Positions 1-15,720 of a DNA stretch of 64,000 nt are shown here, piece by piece. This stretch comes from Eunapius fragilis (taxonomy: Eukaryota > Porifera > Demospongiae > Spongillida > Spongillidae), in contig OY811973.1 of the NCBI GenBank assembly GCA_963681505.1, positions 10,537,975-10,601,974 on the forward strand. Reading direction: 5' to 3'. How positions within the stretch are numbered: position 1 is the first letter of the stretch; each line of letters opens with the position of its first letter. The position numbers and the translations under genes are program-made. Under the pieces are notes generated by a model that did not search any database, was not told where the DNA came from, and worked only from the letters and a program-made list of their open reading frames with translations.

Positions 1-5125
<5,125 letters not shown>

Positions 5126-5728
5126 GTGATGGCCACCACCAGTAACTAGTAACGTTAACGTTATTAAGCAACTTGATGTTCACCTATGTCACAAGGTGAG
5201 GGGGTGCATGGGTCATCATAACAAATACTTTAGCGCAAGCGATAATATTGCCGAGCTGTATCAGTGCAAATGATACTATATGATATGTAGTAATATACAT
5301 GTTTGAACCGTCATGGCATGTATACATCAGATAAGATGCTGACTATCATGTGCTGCTGACACTACTCTCAGTTAAATTGAATGGTTGCGAAGGGATTGAA
5401 CATTCCTATATAGTCAATATACAAAGTTCAGTTTCATGCTGGGACTACTCGTACTTGTAATGTCATTTTTCTTCAGAGTAATGATTAATAACATCAAATG
5501 TGGGCGCGCCCTTATTGTAAGTGCTGGTGCGTGTGTGAGTAGGAGGAGCGTGTCGTTTTCTAAATGCTCGTAAAGTGCCCTAGGTTCAATACGTTTTTGA
5601 ATATTTCTTTCATCGGCGTGAATAGACGAACGTGCGCTCGGCGTGTATCTACCTGTTTTCTACGACCGCGTAAGTTAACGCTCCGTTCCTACATCTTGAT
5701 ACTTCATCCCATTATGCGTAATGACACA
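5126..5728. other. No gene recognised
   Basis: Unique-looking AT-rich sequence between the GAT array and a CA microsatellite. I see no conserved coding block, RNA gene or terminal repeat. Confidence 0.5.
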
Positions 5729-5735
5729 CCACGCG

Positions 5736-5777
<42 letters not shown>
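5729..5777. repeat. (CG)n(CA)n microsatellite
   Basis: About seven CG units pass directly into about 16 CA units. Confidence 0.95.
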
Positions 5778-5778
<1 letters not shown>

Positions 5779-5837
5779 CCACATACTCCCAGCTCTTTTT
5801 CCTGGGGTGCACATTAGGAAGAATCACTTTAGCTGAT

Positions 5838-6165
5838 GCTGATTAACCGGTTGGGTTGGTCTGTACGCAGGGCAAGAATGGGTTAAATATATCTAACCGC
5901 TAGTCAGTTGTGTCGTCTGGGTGTTGTCTGTACTAGTACCCTGGGCAAGATTGGGTTAAATCTATCTAGTTGAGTTGCCTGGGTGTGGCTAGTACCCTGG
6001 GCAAGAATGGGTTAAATATCTCTTGCCGTGTTGTTTGTGTGGTCTGTACTCTGTGTAAGGTTGGTGTCCAGTTGCCTGGGTGTGGCCAGTACCCTGGGCA
6101 AGATTGGGTTAAATATCTCTTGGTGCTAGTCAGTTGTGTTGTCTGGGTGTTGTTTGTTTGTAGTG
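5838..6165 (+). repeat. Degenerate tandem minisatellite
   Basis: Four copies of a core reading GGGCAAGAWTGGGTTAAATM start near 5868, 5943, 5999 and 6096. They alternate with copies of GTCAGTTGTGTYGTCTGGGTG. Spacing is irregular (about 56-97 bp), so this is a composite, partly decayed array. Confidence 0.8.
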
Positions 6166-6630
6166 TGAGGGGTTAAGGAACATAACCGACTAAAAAGTGC
6201 CCTGTGTGTATGGTGTGCATTCCAGTAGTGGGAGGGGTTAAGTAGCATAGCTGACAAAAAGAGTCCTGTGGGCGTGGTGAACTTTCCAGGAGTGGGAAGG
6301 GTTAAGTAACATAGCTGACAAAAAGAGCCCTGTGAGGAGTGGGAGGAGTTAATGAACACAGCGGACAAAAAGAGCCCTGTGGGTGTGGTGAGGAGTGTGT
6401 GAGTTGTTAGCTGTATTTATTAACCCCTCACATCCTTGAAAGTACACCACACCCACAGGGCTCTTTTTTGTTGCCTATGTTACTTAACCCTTCACACTCG
6501 TCGAAAGTACACCACACACACAGGGCTTTTTTGTCAGCTATGTTACTTAACCCCTCACACTCCTGGAAAGTACACCACACCCATTTTGTGGGTGTGGTAA
6601 ACATTCCAATAGTGCAAAGGGTCAAGGCAG
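6150..6630. repeat. Satellite array with opposed halves
   Basis: A unit of roughly 64 bp containing GGGTTAAGTAACATAGCTGAC and AAAAGAGCCCTGTGGGTGTGG is repeated about four times in one orientation (6158-6400). It then appears about three times as reverse complement (6420-6585), followed by a short forward stub at 6590-6630. The array as a whole is an imperfect inverted repeat with an AT-rich centre near 6410. Confidence 0.85.
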
Positions 6631-6639
6631 ATCCAGCCC

Positions 6640-7180
6640 TGAGTTGTATGTACTTTTTAAAATGTTTTTTGAGCTTCTGTTTTGTTAATATTATATTCAT
6701 ATCCCAAGCTACATGTATGTACATATGTGGTCATGTATTTGTCTGTTGCAGCTGCCTTTGAGGATACTTGTATGTGTGCTGAGGTCTCTATTTCTTATTA
6801 CAAAGTAGTGGTATCCAGGTGATGAAGAGAGGCTTATTGTGACCACCCAAATATTCTACTGACACCTGCTGTGTTCTGGTGAGTTCCATCTCTAAGCACT
6901 GGTGTATGTCCCAATCCCCTCCTCCCCTCTGACGGGCTTAGTGCGGGAGACAACATGTGAGGCACTCTCTGCCTTTCATAGGGGAGGAGGGGGTGGGACT
7001 AAGCCCTTGTGAGTGTAGGAGGGGGTTGGAACATATAATAATGGTAATGAATAGAATGAGGTTATGTTAGTTAGCATGTACAATGCTGACATGCTGATGT
7101 GTTGTGAATATGCATACATGTAGGACCAAAAAGAGAGTCCATTCTGCACTATACACATCACCATTATTTTACCTTCTCCC
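6640..7180. other. No gene recognised
   Basis: Unique-looking sequence between satellite blocks. I see no conserved coding motif and no terminal repeats. Confidence 0.4.
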
Positions 7181-7190
7181 AGATGTCCGC

Positions 7191-7210
7191 GCACACACAC
7201 ACACACACCC
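7191..7210. repeat. (CA)n microsatellite
   Basis: About nine CA units; a run of about 14 C follows at 7291-7306. Confidence 0.9.
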
Positions 7211-7397
7211 GTTTTCCTACTTACGCCAACCTTCTCCCCAACCCTTTAGCCCTGCAAGGGAAGAGCAGTGACCATTTTGCAATCTTGTTGACCCCCCCCC
7301 CCCCCAATACTTGCCTATTAGTACTCTGCACTGACAGGAAGAATATGCATTCCAGCATGATACATTGGTTTGTACTGGACCAACTTGGGGTTGCCTT

Positions 7398-7438
7398 GTG
7401 TGTGTGTGTGTGTGTGTGTGTTGTGTGGTGTGTGTGTG

Positions 7439-7488
<50 letters not shown>
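7398..7488. repeat. (GT)n microsatellite, interrupted
   Basis: Two GT tracts separated by a short TTGTGTGGTG/GATAT spacer. Apparent Cys-Val or His-Thr reading frames here are products of the repeat. Confidence 0.97.
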
Positions 7489-8035
7489 CATATTGCCCTG
7501 CCACTCGGAACCAACCATTGACAATGCGCATGTTATATGCCCAGCCATTCGATTTACCCTCTTCTCATTAAAATAGATTATCGTCCACTATGGCAATGAA
7601 GAAATGAGAAATCCTGTGCAGCTGTCATTATAGGAACGTTTTCATTGTGAAACTGTACCTCCATTCTTATTGCCTTGCCTAACACATTTATTTATACATT
7701 TGTATGGTTATTGATTAAAGTTGTTATTGATATCTTAAAGGCACACCTACTGATAAGTTACAGTGCCGTAGAGGCATGACACAGGCAGAACTTTTCTGGC
7801 ACCCTCAGCAACTCTGTTGTTTTTGGCAATGTCATATCAGAACAGCCTTCGGGGTTGTGGCACATACCAACTAACAACTGTACCACTAAGAATTAACAAC
7901 CCATATTTGGTGTTGGCTGTAGGGGGTGGGGCACACAACTGTACATGTGTTACTGAAAATTTATTTCAACCATGGACAGTGAATGGTTTCACCTACTGTG
8001 GGACATTCTCTGATGTTTAGGCAGCATAGGTCATG

Positions 8036-8900
8036 TGGTATGGAGGGGGGGGGGGGGGGGGGGGGAGGTTGAGGTGCATGCCAACTGACCTTTGTGTAAC
8101 CTACAATTGCTATTACCTGACTCCAGTAAAAAGACAGTTAATATTTCCCCCTACCGTGCAGGAACATGGATAGAACACTCTCTGATGCAATTTAATTATG
8201 CTGGGGAGGGGGGGGGGGGGAGGGTGCATGCCACCTGACACTTGTGTAATTGCTATTAGCTGCATGCTGACTCAAGTGATGGACAATTAATATTTCCCCT
8301 TAGTCAGGATCATGGATAGAACAGTCTCGGATGGTTAGATAGCATGGCAATATATGGACGAGGAGGTGGGTTTGGGGGGGGGGGTTCATGCCAACAGACA
8401 TTTATGTAAACTTTAAATTGCAATTACCCGCAATGTCTCTGAGTAGTGGTTCACTGTTCATTTCTAGAGGCAGGTAATAGCAATTTTATGTACACAAGGC
8501 ATGTACCCCTCCCCCCTCCTCTTCCGGTATATATTGCCATTCTATCTAAATATCAGAGGCTGTTCCTGGAAAATTGCACTGTTCATTGCTAGTCAGTTTA
8601 AGTTACATAAAAGTCAGTGACATGTACCCACGCCCCCTCCCCCTCCCCTGCCACATATTGCCATGGTTCCATATGAATTGGTGGAAATGTTTAGGTAGCA
8701 TGGCAATATGCATTAGGGGAGGAGGGGGGGGGGGGGGGGTGGGGGGTACATGCCTTGTGTAATTTAAAATTGCTATTACCTGACAATGGACAGTGAATAA
8801 TCTGACATGGATAAGAACTGGTGATACTATAGCATGCATACATGTATTGGGGGGGGGGGGGGGGGACTCCTGGGTGTGGGTGTGGGTGGGGGTGGGGATG
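8036..8900. repeat. Poly-G-bearing repeat units in alternating orientation
   Basis: Units of roughly 110-160 bp, each with a G-run followed by TGCATGCCAACTGAC, TTGCTATTACCTGA and an ACATGGATAGAAC motif. Three copies read forward (8040, 8200, 8365), two read as reverse complement (about 8448-8570 and 8578-8675), and one reads forward again (8690-8820). A related G-run follows at 8850. Confidence 0.8.
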
Positions 8901-9109
8901 TATTTGCTAAAGGGACAGTGTGTCAGGGATCAGGGGTTAAGCATCATACGCATAAGCTCAATTACTATCTATAGCCCTAATTAATAAATCTAAATAACTG
9001 GGGGAGTGCAATTTACTGCCACACCTCTCACTATAACACGCCACTATTTTGCGAGGGGGCAAGGAGGAGGGGCTTAAAACACTCATGCTTTGGGCGTGGC
9101 TACCTCGTA

Positions 9110-9322
9110 AAAGCGGAGGAGCTATACAGGAGCGGATACAGGATTTTCCAAATTGGGGGATTGAAACCCACGATACGAAAAGCGGGGGGTGGGGGGGGGG
9201 GGGGGGGGGGGGGGTTCTGTACGCTTCAGGCCCGATACGAAATGGGGGAGGGGGGGTGCTGTACACTACAGAATGTGGGGGGAGGCTCCTTAGCGAAGAT
9301 GCGTGAGGTACCTTCTATGAAA

Positions 9323-9356
<34 letters not shown>

Positions 9357-9420
9357 GCAACCCCCCCCCCCCCCCCCCCCCCCCACCCCGCTTGGAGCGA
9401 CAGGGCATAGTGTAAATTAT
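9110..9420. repeat. G-run minisatellite with GCCCGATACGAAA motif
   Basis: Starts with a GGAGCGGATACAGGATTT end-like motif. It contains very long G homopolymers (to about 30), then an adjacent C homopolymer at 9361-9384, and the phrase GGCCCGATACGAAA. The same phrase recurs near 9540, four times at 54700-54890, and in reverse at 61920. Confidence 0.8.
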
Positions 9421-9467
9421 GCACAAATGGCGCCCCCCAACTCTTGCGCTGCGCTATTCGTACCAGA

Positions 9468-9640
9468 GGCGGATACAGGATTTTCAGTTCGCGAATAGTA
9501 GGTGGGGAGGGGGGGAGGAAGGGTGCTGTCTGCTTCTGGCCCGATACAAAATGCGTTCATGGGTTCAATCGCGCTGGGGCGACAATTAATAACCTCTCTT
9601 CTATTTTGGCCACCCCTTAAACCCCCCTCGCTACGCCACT
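9468..9640 (+). mobile_element. Fragment of the GGCGGATACAGG miniature-element family
   Basis: Begins with CAGAGGCGGATACAGGATTT, has a G-run and CTGGCCCGATACAAAATGCG, and ends near GCCACTGCCCC at 9635. It resembles the elements at 54659 and 61701. No target duplication was found. Confidence 0.5.
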
Positions 9641-10889
9641 GCCCCAAGCAGCCGCTCATTACAGTTATCAATTCACGTGTTCGTTGCGTTCGCGATCGCT
9701 TATTGTTCATAACATCATCGATCGTGACTTACAGTTACCGGGGACGAAACTCAGTTGCCCACCCCCTGTATCGCGATCCGCACCTGCCACTGTCTCTGTT
9801 ACGGTACCTTAAGGGCCTGCAGGGCCCTGCCAACCGAGGTCGGCTTAACAGTAACACTCACCCCCGCAGTAAAGTTTGCCTCTTGCAGATATATATATAT
9901 ATATGATCTCTGTCTCTTGCATCTATTTATCTTTCGATCTCACACTTGTATAGAGTTCTTCAGCCAAACGTAGCTTTAGAAAGTAGCTGACATGCATTCA
10001 CAACGTCGGGCCTTGTCGATCGGCTTTATACAGTAGGGTACTAACAGTCATTATACACATGACACAGCAAAGTGCGCTCGTGTTCGCTAACATACTGTCC
10101 TACTGCACGGTCACTAACCACATGGCTTTGGTATTTAGATCCAACGCCAGTCGAGAATGTACGTCGTTATAAGTATGTTAGTTTATGGTGTACGCACAAG
10201 CTCCACTTAAATTAAAATAACCCCGCTGATAGAAGTTATAACTACATGCATCCACGTAGGCCTACCGGAGACAGAATGCGTTCGCTTGCAAAACTGGTAC
10301 AATAACATATCCCTTATTTCATACCGAGCACCCATCTTGCGAGTACGGAACTATGCCAGATAAGGCTATGGTATATATGAAGACTATTAGGCTAGGCACG
10401 GTCGGCTCTACCAAGCACCGATAATTAGCTCATGTGACGTCGGATGACAATTAATAATTTCATATATTTGTCCCAGATTTTGAAGTGCGGTTCATAAAAG
10501 TGCCTAGGGAATGTTGTGTGTAAGGGTTTAAAATACACCACTTGCTCCGACTAATGACTCAGTAGTTCAGCCTTCATATTCCAGGATGTAGACTTGAGAT
10601 TTATGGCGGAGTGATAGGAAAAAAAGTTGAAGAAACATGACAATATCATGTTTCACGTACAAATGTACGTAGTAGCCCAAAAATGCCTATGGAATTAGTA
10701 CTGAACACTTTTCTACAGAGACCAGAATATAGAAAAGATGATTCATCAGTATCCCTATCATAAACCGTTACGTAATGTTGTATTGTAGCTAATGTACAAG
10801 AACCGTGAGTGTTTTTACACATCTCTCCATACACTTCCCGTTCAATTAATTTTTATCGCGTGACGCGGGTATTCAATTATTCATGTCCG
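9641..10889. other. No gene recognised; short (AT)n
   Basis: Unique-looking sequence with an (AT)n tract at about 9889-9905. Open frames are short and carry no recognised motif. Confidence 0.4.
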
Positions 10890-12019
10890 CTATTGCTGGA
10901 CATGGTATAACGTAGATGACTGAATGGATGAGCGATAACCCAGCAAGATCAGATCCAAATCATCTTCCCAATTGAGTTTACCACCATCAGAAAACTTACT
11001 TAAACAACCACAAATTGTTTGATTGAACCGTTCTGTAAGACCATTACTTTGAGGATGATACGCTGTACAGATTCTTCTTGAGATACCAAAGCTTTTGCAA
11101 AAATTGTCATTCAACTCATTACGAAATTCACGCCCCTGGTCTGATATGATTGTCTCTGGAACTCCAAACCTCCCTATCACCTTTTTGAGGCATTTGAACA
11201 CAGTTGTTGCTTGTTTATTCGGTATAGGATACACTTTAGCCCACTTTGTTAGATATTCTGTTAGAACCATAAGAGAACATTCATTTGCACCAGAAAGTGG
11301 ACCCACCAGGTCCATTCCCCATTGTGCAAATGCATGGTTTGGGACACCAACAGGATGCAGTTCTGAAGTTTTTTTTTGGCATCTTGTTCTGTCTTTGACA
11401 CACTAGACAAGTGCTGCAATAGTTAGCAATATCTGAGGCCATTCCCTTCCAATAGCATCGTTCAGCCACCTTCTCTTGCCTACATACATGCATGTATGAA
11501 GTGAAGAAGCACATCAGAAAGTAATTACCAGCGATTGCTTCAAATTAAAAGAAAGGCACTATAGCAAATTCCTATGCTGCTATACAAGTTAGAGCATAGA
11601 TTTAAATCAAATAACAATCTTTAATAGGATTTATCTCATGATTTTACATGCATGCTAGTAGATGGATACTCATGTATATAGTGAAACCAATTCATAACGT
11701 ATAATACAACGTACGTTTTATGAACTCCAAAGTGACCGCCTGCTGGATCTTTGTGAACGGTGTCAAGCAGTCTAACCTTCTCGTCAACCGTAACAACTCG
11801 ATACCTTTCTTCCTCCCGTACAGACGTCAGCCCTTTCTTCCGCCTTTTTGTCTTGAAAAGCAAGCCATCTTCGGTTATGAAACCCTCACATTTCTGTCGA
11901 TAAGCCCTTTTAGCATCTTTGCCATCTTTTGACTCCAACACATCCCGAGGCCAATTTCGCTGCTCACTGTCTTTGCTTTCAAGGAACCGAACAATTTCGT
12001 CGTATTCTTTTACATCCAT
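10890..12019 (-). pseudogene. Ginger-like DDE integrase gene, 5' half (copy 2)
   Basis: Two minus-strand exons are visible. Exon 1 (12019-11715) starts MDVKEYDEIVRFLES and ends in a zinc-finger half, GGHFGVHKT. The intron is 11714-11480 (GTACGT donor, TAG acceptor). Exon 2 continues in phase with ERCYWKGMASDI and CSTCLVC, completing an H2C2 zinc-binding domain. A run of A on this strand (T-run at 11371-11379) needs a one-base shift to enter the integrase core. There the triad is D at about 11311, D at 11141 (SDQG) and E at 11033 (GLTERF), a DD35E spacing. The frame stops at 10890 before the usual C-terminal part, so the gene is truncated. It resembles the KRBA2/GIN1/Ginger integrases rather than an LTR-element integrase because it has introns and this N-terminus. 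No protease or reverse transcriptase is adjacent. Confidence 0.8.
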
Positions 12020-12044
12020 CCGTTATAAAGGACACGAGTGAGCG

Positions 12045-12175
12045 TTTTATAAAGGGGGTTAATCTATTCCAAGGGATGATAAACTATTCCGGAATAATTT
12101 ATCCTAGGGGGATAATCTATTCTGGAATAGATTATCCGGGGGATGAATTTATTGGGGGATAATCTATTCCGTGAC
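12045..12175. repeat. Cluster of palindromic GGATAATCTATTCC motifs
   Basis: Five or six variants of GGATAATCTATTCC lie about 25-35 bp apart in both orientations, for example GGATAATCTATTC next to GGAATAGATTATCC. The cluster starts about 25 bp upstream of the minus-strand integrase start at 12019. It could be promoter or transposase-binding sites, or simply a minisatellite. Confidence 0.7.
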
Positions 12176-12840
12176 ACCGGCGCAATATACTTTAAGGTGT
12201 TCGCGGGCTTACCGTATACATACCGTTTATATAATTAGATGATGTATGATGTAATGTAATCCACACAACAACTACATTGATGATGTATTCCTGTACATAT
12301 TCTTTATGCGATGGAAAACATGTCTGTATATCATAGCCAAGCAGGATATCCGTAGAGGTTTCCGTGTTGCCCGGAACTCCCACGACGTTGGCCATCCCGG
12401 TCCCGTCCCCCTCTGGGTTAGTTTAAAATTTAATATACAACGGAACTGATTTATTTTTTTACTTAACCATTACCAGTTTTATTTTGGCCCGATGGTATGT
12501 AAGTAAAAAATAATCACAAAAACTTCATGATGCGTTCAGCGTGCACTTGTAACCTTATAAGTACACACGACATGCTTGGTGACTGTTGTGTCTTCTCAAG
12601 AACCATTATTCAGATGGCTTCACTAATGGATAATTCCAGTACTCCCATGCAGAACAGGAATGTGTAACAAAATCATCATTTAAAATGCCAGCCAGCTCAC
12701 TCTCCTCCGCATTTGGCCAGTTCAAAAGGCAACCCTACGTGCGAGGATTACGTATACCCCAAATGGGTTGAAACGTGTTAATAATTTGAGCACCATTATG
12801 AATGCATGTCAGTATATGACTTACATATACGTATAGCCTT
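12176..12840. other. No gene recognised
   Basis: AT-rich sequence without recognisable motif or repeat end. Confidence 0.4.
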
Positions 12841-12847
12841 ATTACAG

Positions 12848-12960
12848 GGCCCGCGCAGGACTGCCAAAGGCCAGCCGGCCTGTCAGGCCGGCCTGACAGG
12901 TCAGAGACCTGGCCTGACTTGTCAGGCCGGACCCCTGGCATGTCAGGCCGGACCACGCCC
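12848..12960. repeat. GC-rich repeat of TGTCAGGCCGG
   Basis: Five or so copies of TGTCAGGCCGG, or its complement CCGGCCTGACA, are packed into 110 bp. Nested palindromes are centred near 12890 and 12925. This is an isolated GC-rich island in AT-rich flanks. Confidence 0.75.
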
Positions 12961-13639
12961 CTCATTATGCCAATACATGCATATAGTATATGACTGATTT
13001 GTACATCAGTGTACAGATCAAGCTTACTTCTTGTTCAGAATTCAAATATTAATGTAGTGAAGATGATCGATTGTGAAATAATTAAAAAATCATACTGAGA
13101 TGCGAATAAACATTATTATTTATAGTACATTGAACAATAGCATTGGCTTATTCCTTTCGAAGCATCCATGCATTGTGCTTTAGCATAATTGATGCCTCCA
13201 GCCGTTGGGAAGTACATGCAGGTTCCATCGCTGCCGCTCCTGGATCAAAATGGCTCTTGAAACCACTCCGCTCTCTGATGGAGCGGATGACGCTGGAATA
13301 TAGCCGGCCAGGTACATTCGAGCAAGCTTTGCAATAGTGGGAAATTGCGTATTATGAATTTATGCCATTTCAAGCGATCAAAAGAGGCCAGGACATCTAC
13401 TGATCTGATCTCCGAGAGTCGAAGACCAGCATCATACTCCTCCTTTAAAGTTAACTGTGCTGCGAAGACTGCTACACACACGCACAATGTTGTTCATCCT
13501 TGTAATGCTGTTCAATGTGTCTAGACAAATTAGAGTGCACTTTTCCCTGGAGAACGGCCTGTCACACCACGCTTTATCTGCGTAGGCCTACTCCTTTGAT
13601 GTATAGATCTTGAAATGAGACCAGATATATCGATAGCGG

Positions 13640-13820
13640 ATGTGTTTGTGTTGCGCGCGGTCGATCGATTTGCGCTATCCATCGATTGCTCTGCGCGAAC
13701 AATAAATCTATCGTTTGCGCACCAATCTATCGATCGCGCAACCACCGATGGATCGCGCAACAAACATTTTGCGCAATTTACTGACAATGGCAATGCAATC
13801 CATCGATCGCGCAACGATAC
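13640..13820. repeat. Degenerate array of ATCGATCGCGCAA motifs
   Basis: Seven or so variants of ATCGATCGCGCAA, spaced 15-35 bp apart, some mutated to ATCGTTTGCGCA or ATGGATCGCGCAA. Open frames across it on either strand are low-complexity and unconvincing as genes. Confidence 0.6.
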
Positions 13821-13904
13821 TTGCATGCATGACTCTGATATCAAACGATGACATTAATATTACATGGATAGCATACTGACATGCAGAATCCTTATGACAG
13901 GTTT

Positions 13905-15405
13905 TTTGGAGCACAAGTCACACATCCATTTCTTTAACTGAGTCGCACTGATTCCAACACAGTTTGAAAAGAAGCGTTCACTGCAAGCACAGCAACGGTT
14001 ATCCAGTTTGCCATCATCTGTGGACCTACACTTGCAATATAATTTGGTAAATAATCCGTGGGTGGCGATTCCGATTCACAACAGTAGATGGAAAAGGAAC
14101 TATACCAAACTTATCAACACAGTCCGGCTTTAAGAAGATTGCACAATTGCTTGTAATGCAGTTGAGTTGGGAATCAGTGATGTGGCAAAAGCTACAGCTA
14201 GATCACCACAAGAGTAGCTGTCTTCTTGTTCTTGGACATTCATGACATTAATCGTTATTTGGGATTCAGAGCATTGAATACATTTCAACACAATTGAAAG
14301 GCAGTCTGAGTCTGGTTTCAGTTAACTGCAGACTTTGTTCATTTCTTCCCCAATATTTGATATGAGCAACCGATGATTTTTATTTACAAGAAGGAACTGA
14401 GCAAATTCATAGTTTGGGGCATCAAACGACATTCTGTTGCAGAACAGGATTTTGAAGACCATCTATGGCAGGAAAAGATTCTTTCAAGAGCTTATTAGCG
14501 GCATCATGTGTGTGTCATTCAGCCACTCAGTTGTGTCCAATATTGCTCTATTAGATGATGAAAGTAAAGTTGACTTGAGTGATAATTTGTGTCGAATTGG
14601 TTGGAAAAAGTTGTAGACAGATGACATTGAGTGGAGCATTCTATGCCATTCTTCTTACAAATACACCTCGTAGAATTGCATCCACTTGTGCATTTACAGC
14701 TGGACTTGGTGAATTTTGTCAGTGGATGGAATTTCAGAGCCGCTTCACGAAGTGATAAATGTACTTCAGCATTACTAGAATAATCCCTTTAGGGTTCCAC
14801 AAGCAGTTGTAATGCAATATGCTTTGTCCACATACACATGTGCAATAACACAAGGAAGCCGTGGTACATCAGTTTTGGATCTATCTAGCTTGGGAATGCT
14901 AACAGTTACCTTATCACCAATATGAGCATGAACAGTTTGAACCTTCATTCATTCAAACCCTCTTGTCACTCCAAAGTACTGACGTTGCATCTGAAATCAA
15001 GATATACATGCCAGTATGTCCATGTCAGTAAGAGAATTCAGCGTATACATGTACTTACGTAGTCCAATACTTTCTTATAGCCACTGTGCTTCAATTCGTT
15101 GGCATGGATTGCCTGAACTACTAATACACCAAGAAATTCCTATAAGAGAAAAATAGGTAGCATTTACATACAAGGGGATATACTCATTGTGGACACCAAA
15201 CCTTGACGCTTTCGTCAATCGGAATTACAAGGACTTGCGGGAGAGGAAGATCGACGACCTGTAACTTTCTGGTTTTCACCCATGCAATGTTTGAAGTGAT
15301 GATCGACCTAGTCTGCCTGATGCAGGAGATAATTGACAATGGCGTCAAACTTTGCTTTAGTAAAAATGCAGCTCTTTTTTGAAGCTGTATTACTATTGGC
15401 AACAC
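13905..15405 (-). pseudogene. Ginger-like gene, C-terminal half with Ulp1-type protease and PHD-like finger (copy 1)
   Basis: Read on the minus strand. 15405-15184 is an N-terminal-like exon (KFDAIVNYLL, cf. YDEIVRFLES of copy 2). 15143-15061 is a small exon with TAG acceptor and GTAAGT donor. From about 14990 come a GDKVTVSIPKLDR block and a SNAEVHLSLREA block, then a cysteine cluster (CKC, GC, CICKKNGIEC) near 14690. From 14560 there is a Ulp1/C48-like protease domain (EWLND, ESFPAIDGLQNPVLQQN, then VQEQEDSYSCGDLAVAFAT near 14210), and finally a PHD-like finger near 14035-13905 (CKC, CCAC, CVGIS, WMCDLC). Several stops and frameshifts are present, and the protease His-Trp region reads NHR. 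The integrase core is missing, so this is a decayed relative and not the 3' end of copy 2. Domain names are from family knowledge; the boundaries are mine. Confidence 0.7.
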
Positions 15406-15720
15406 TAGTCACCAAGCTTTGCACCTATTCGCACACGTGCGCTATCAATCCTCCTACTGGTTTGTATGATTATTCTTGAGGTATTTCCTATTTAAAACTC
15501 AGAACGTATTTGCGACTGCCCTATGGGCTCGTATTGTCGCATGAAAGATCATATCGGATGTGCGATAAACGTCACGTCCGGAGTAAAACCCGCAGTGGTT
15601 TTCTAGTAACATTGTGTTGCCTTCGCGGACATTAGTATTCCCAGCCGCATTCTGAACGATGGGCGTTGTATGTGGTAGCTACAGGAATAAAAATAAGACG
15701 ATTTCCTACTACTGATTCGC

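Noticed and set aside
7183-7548. Overlapping His-Thr and Cys-Val open frames on both strands
   Set aside because: Translations of the (GT)n/(CA)n microsatellite only.
10890-15405. One single long Ginger-like gene on the minus strand
   Set aside because: The C-terminal blocks lie upstream (higher coordinates) of the integrase core, the wrong order for one minus-strand gene; two separate broken copies explain it better.
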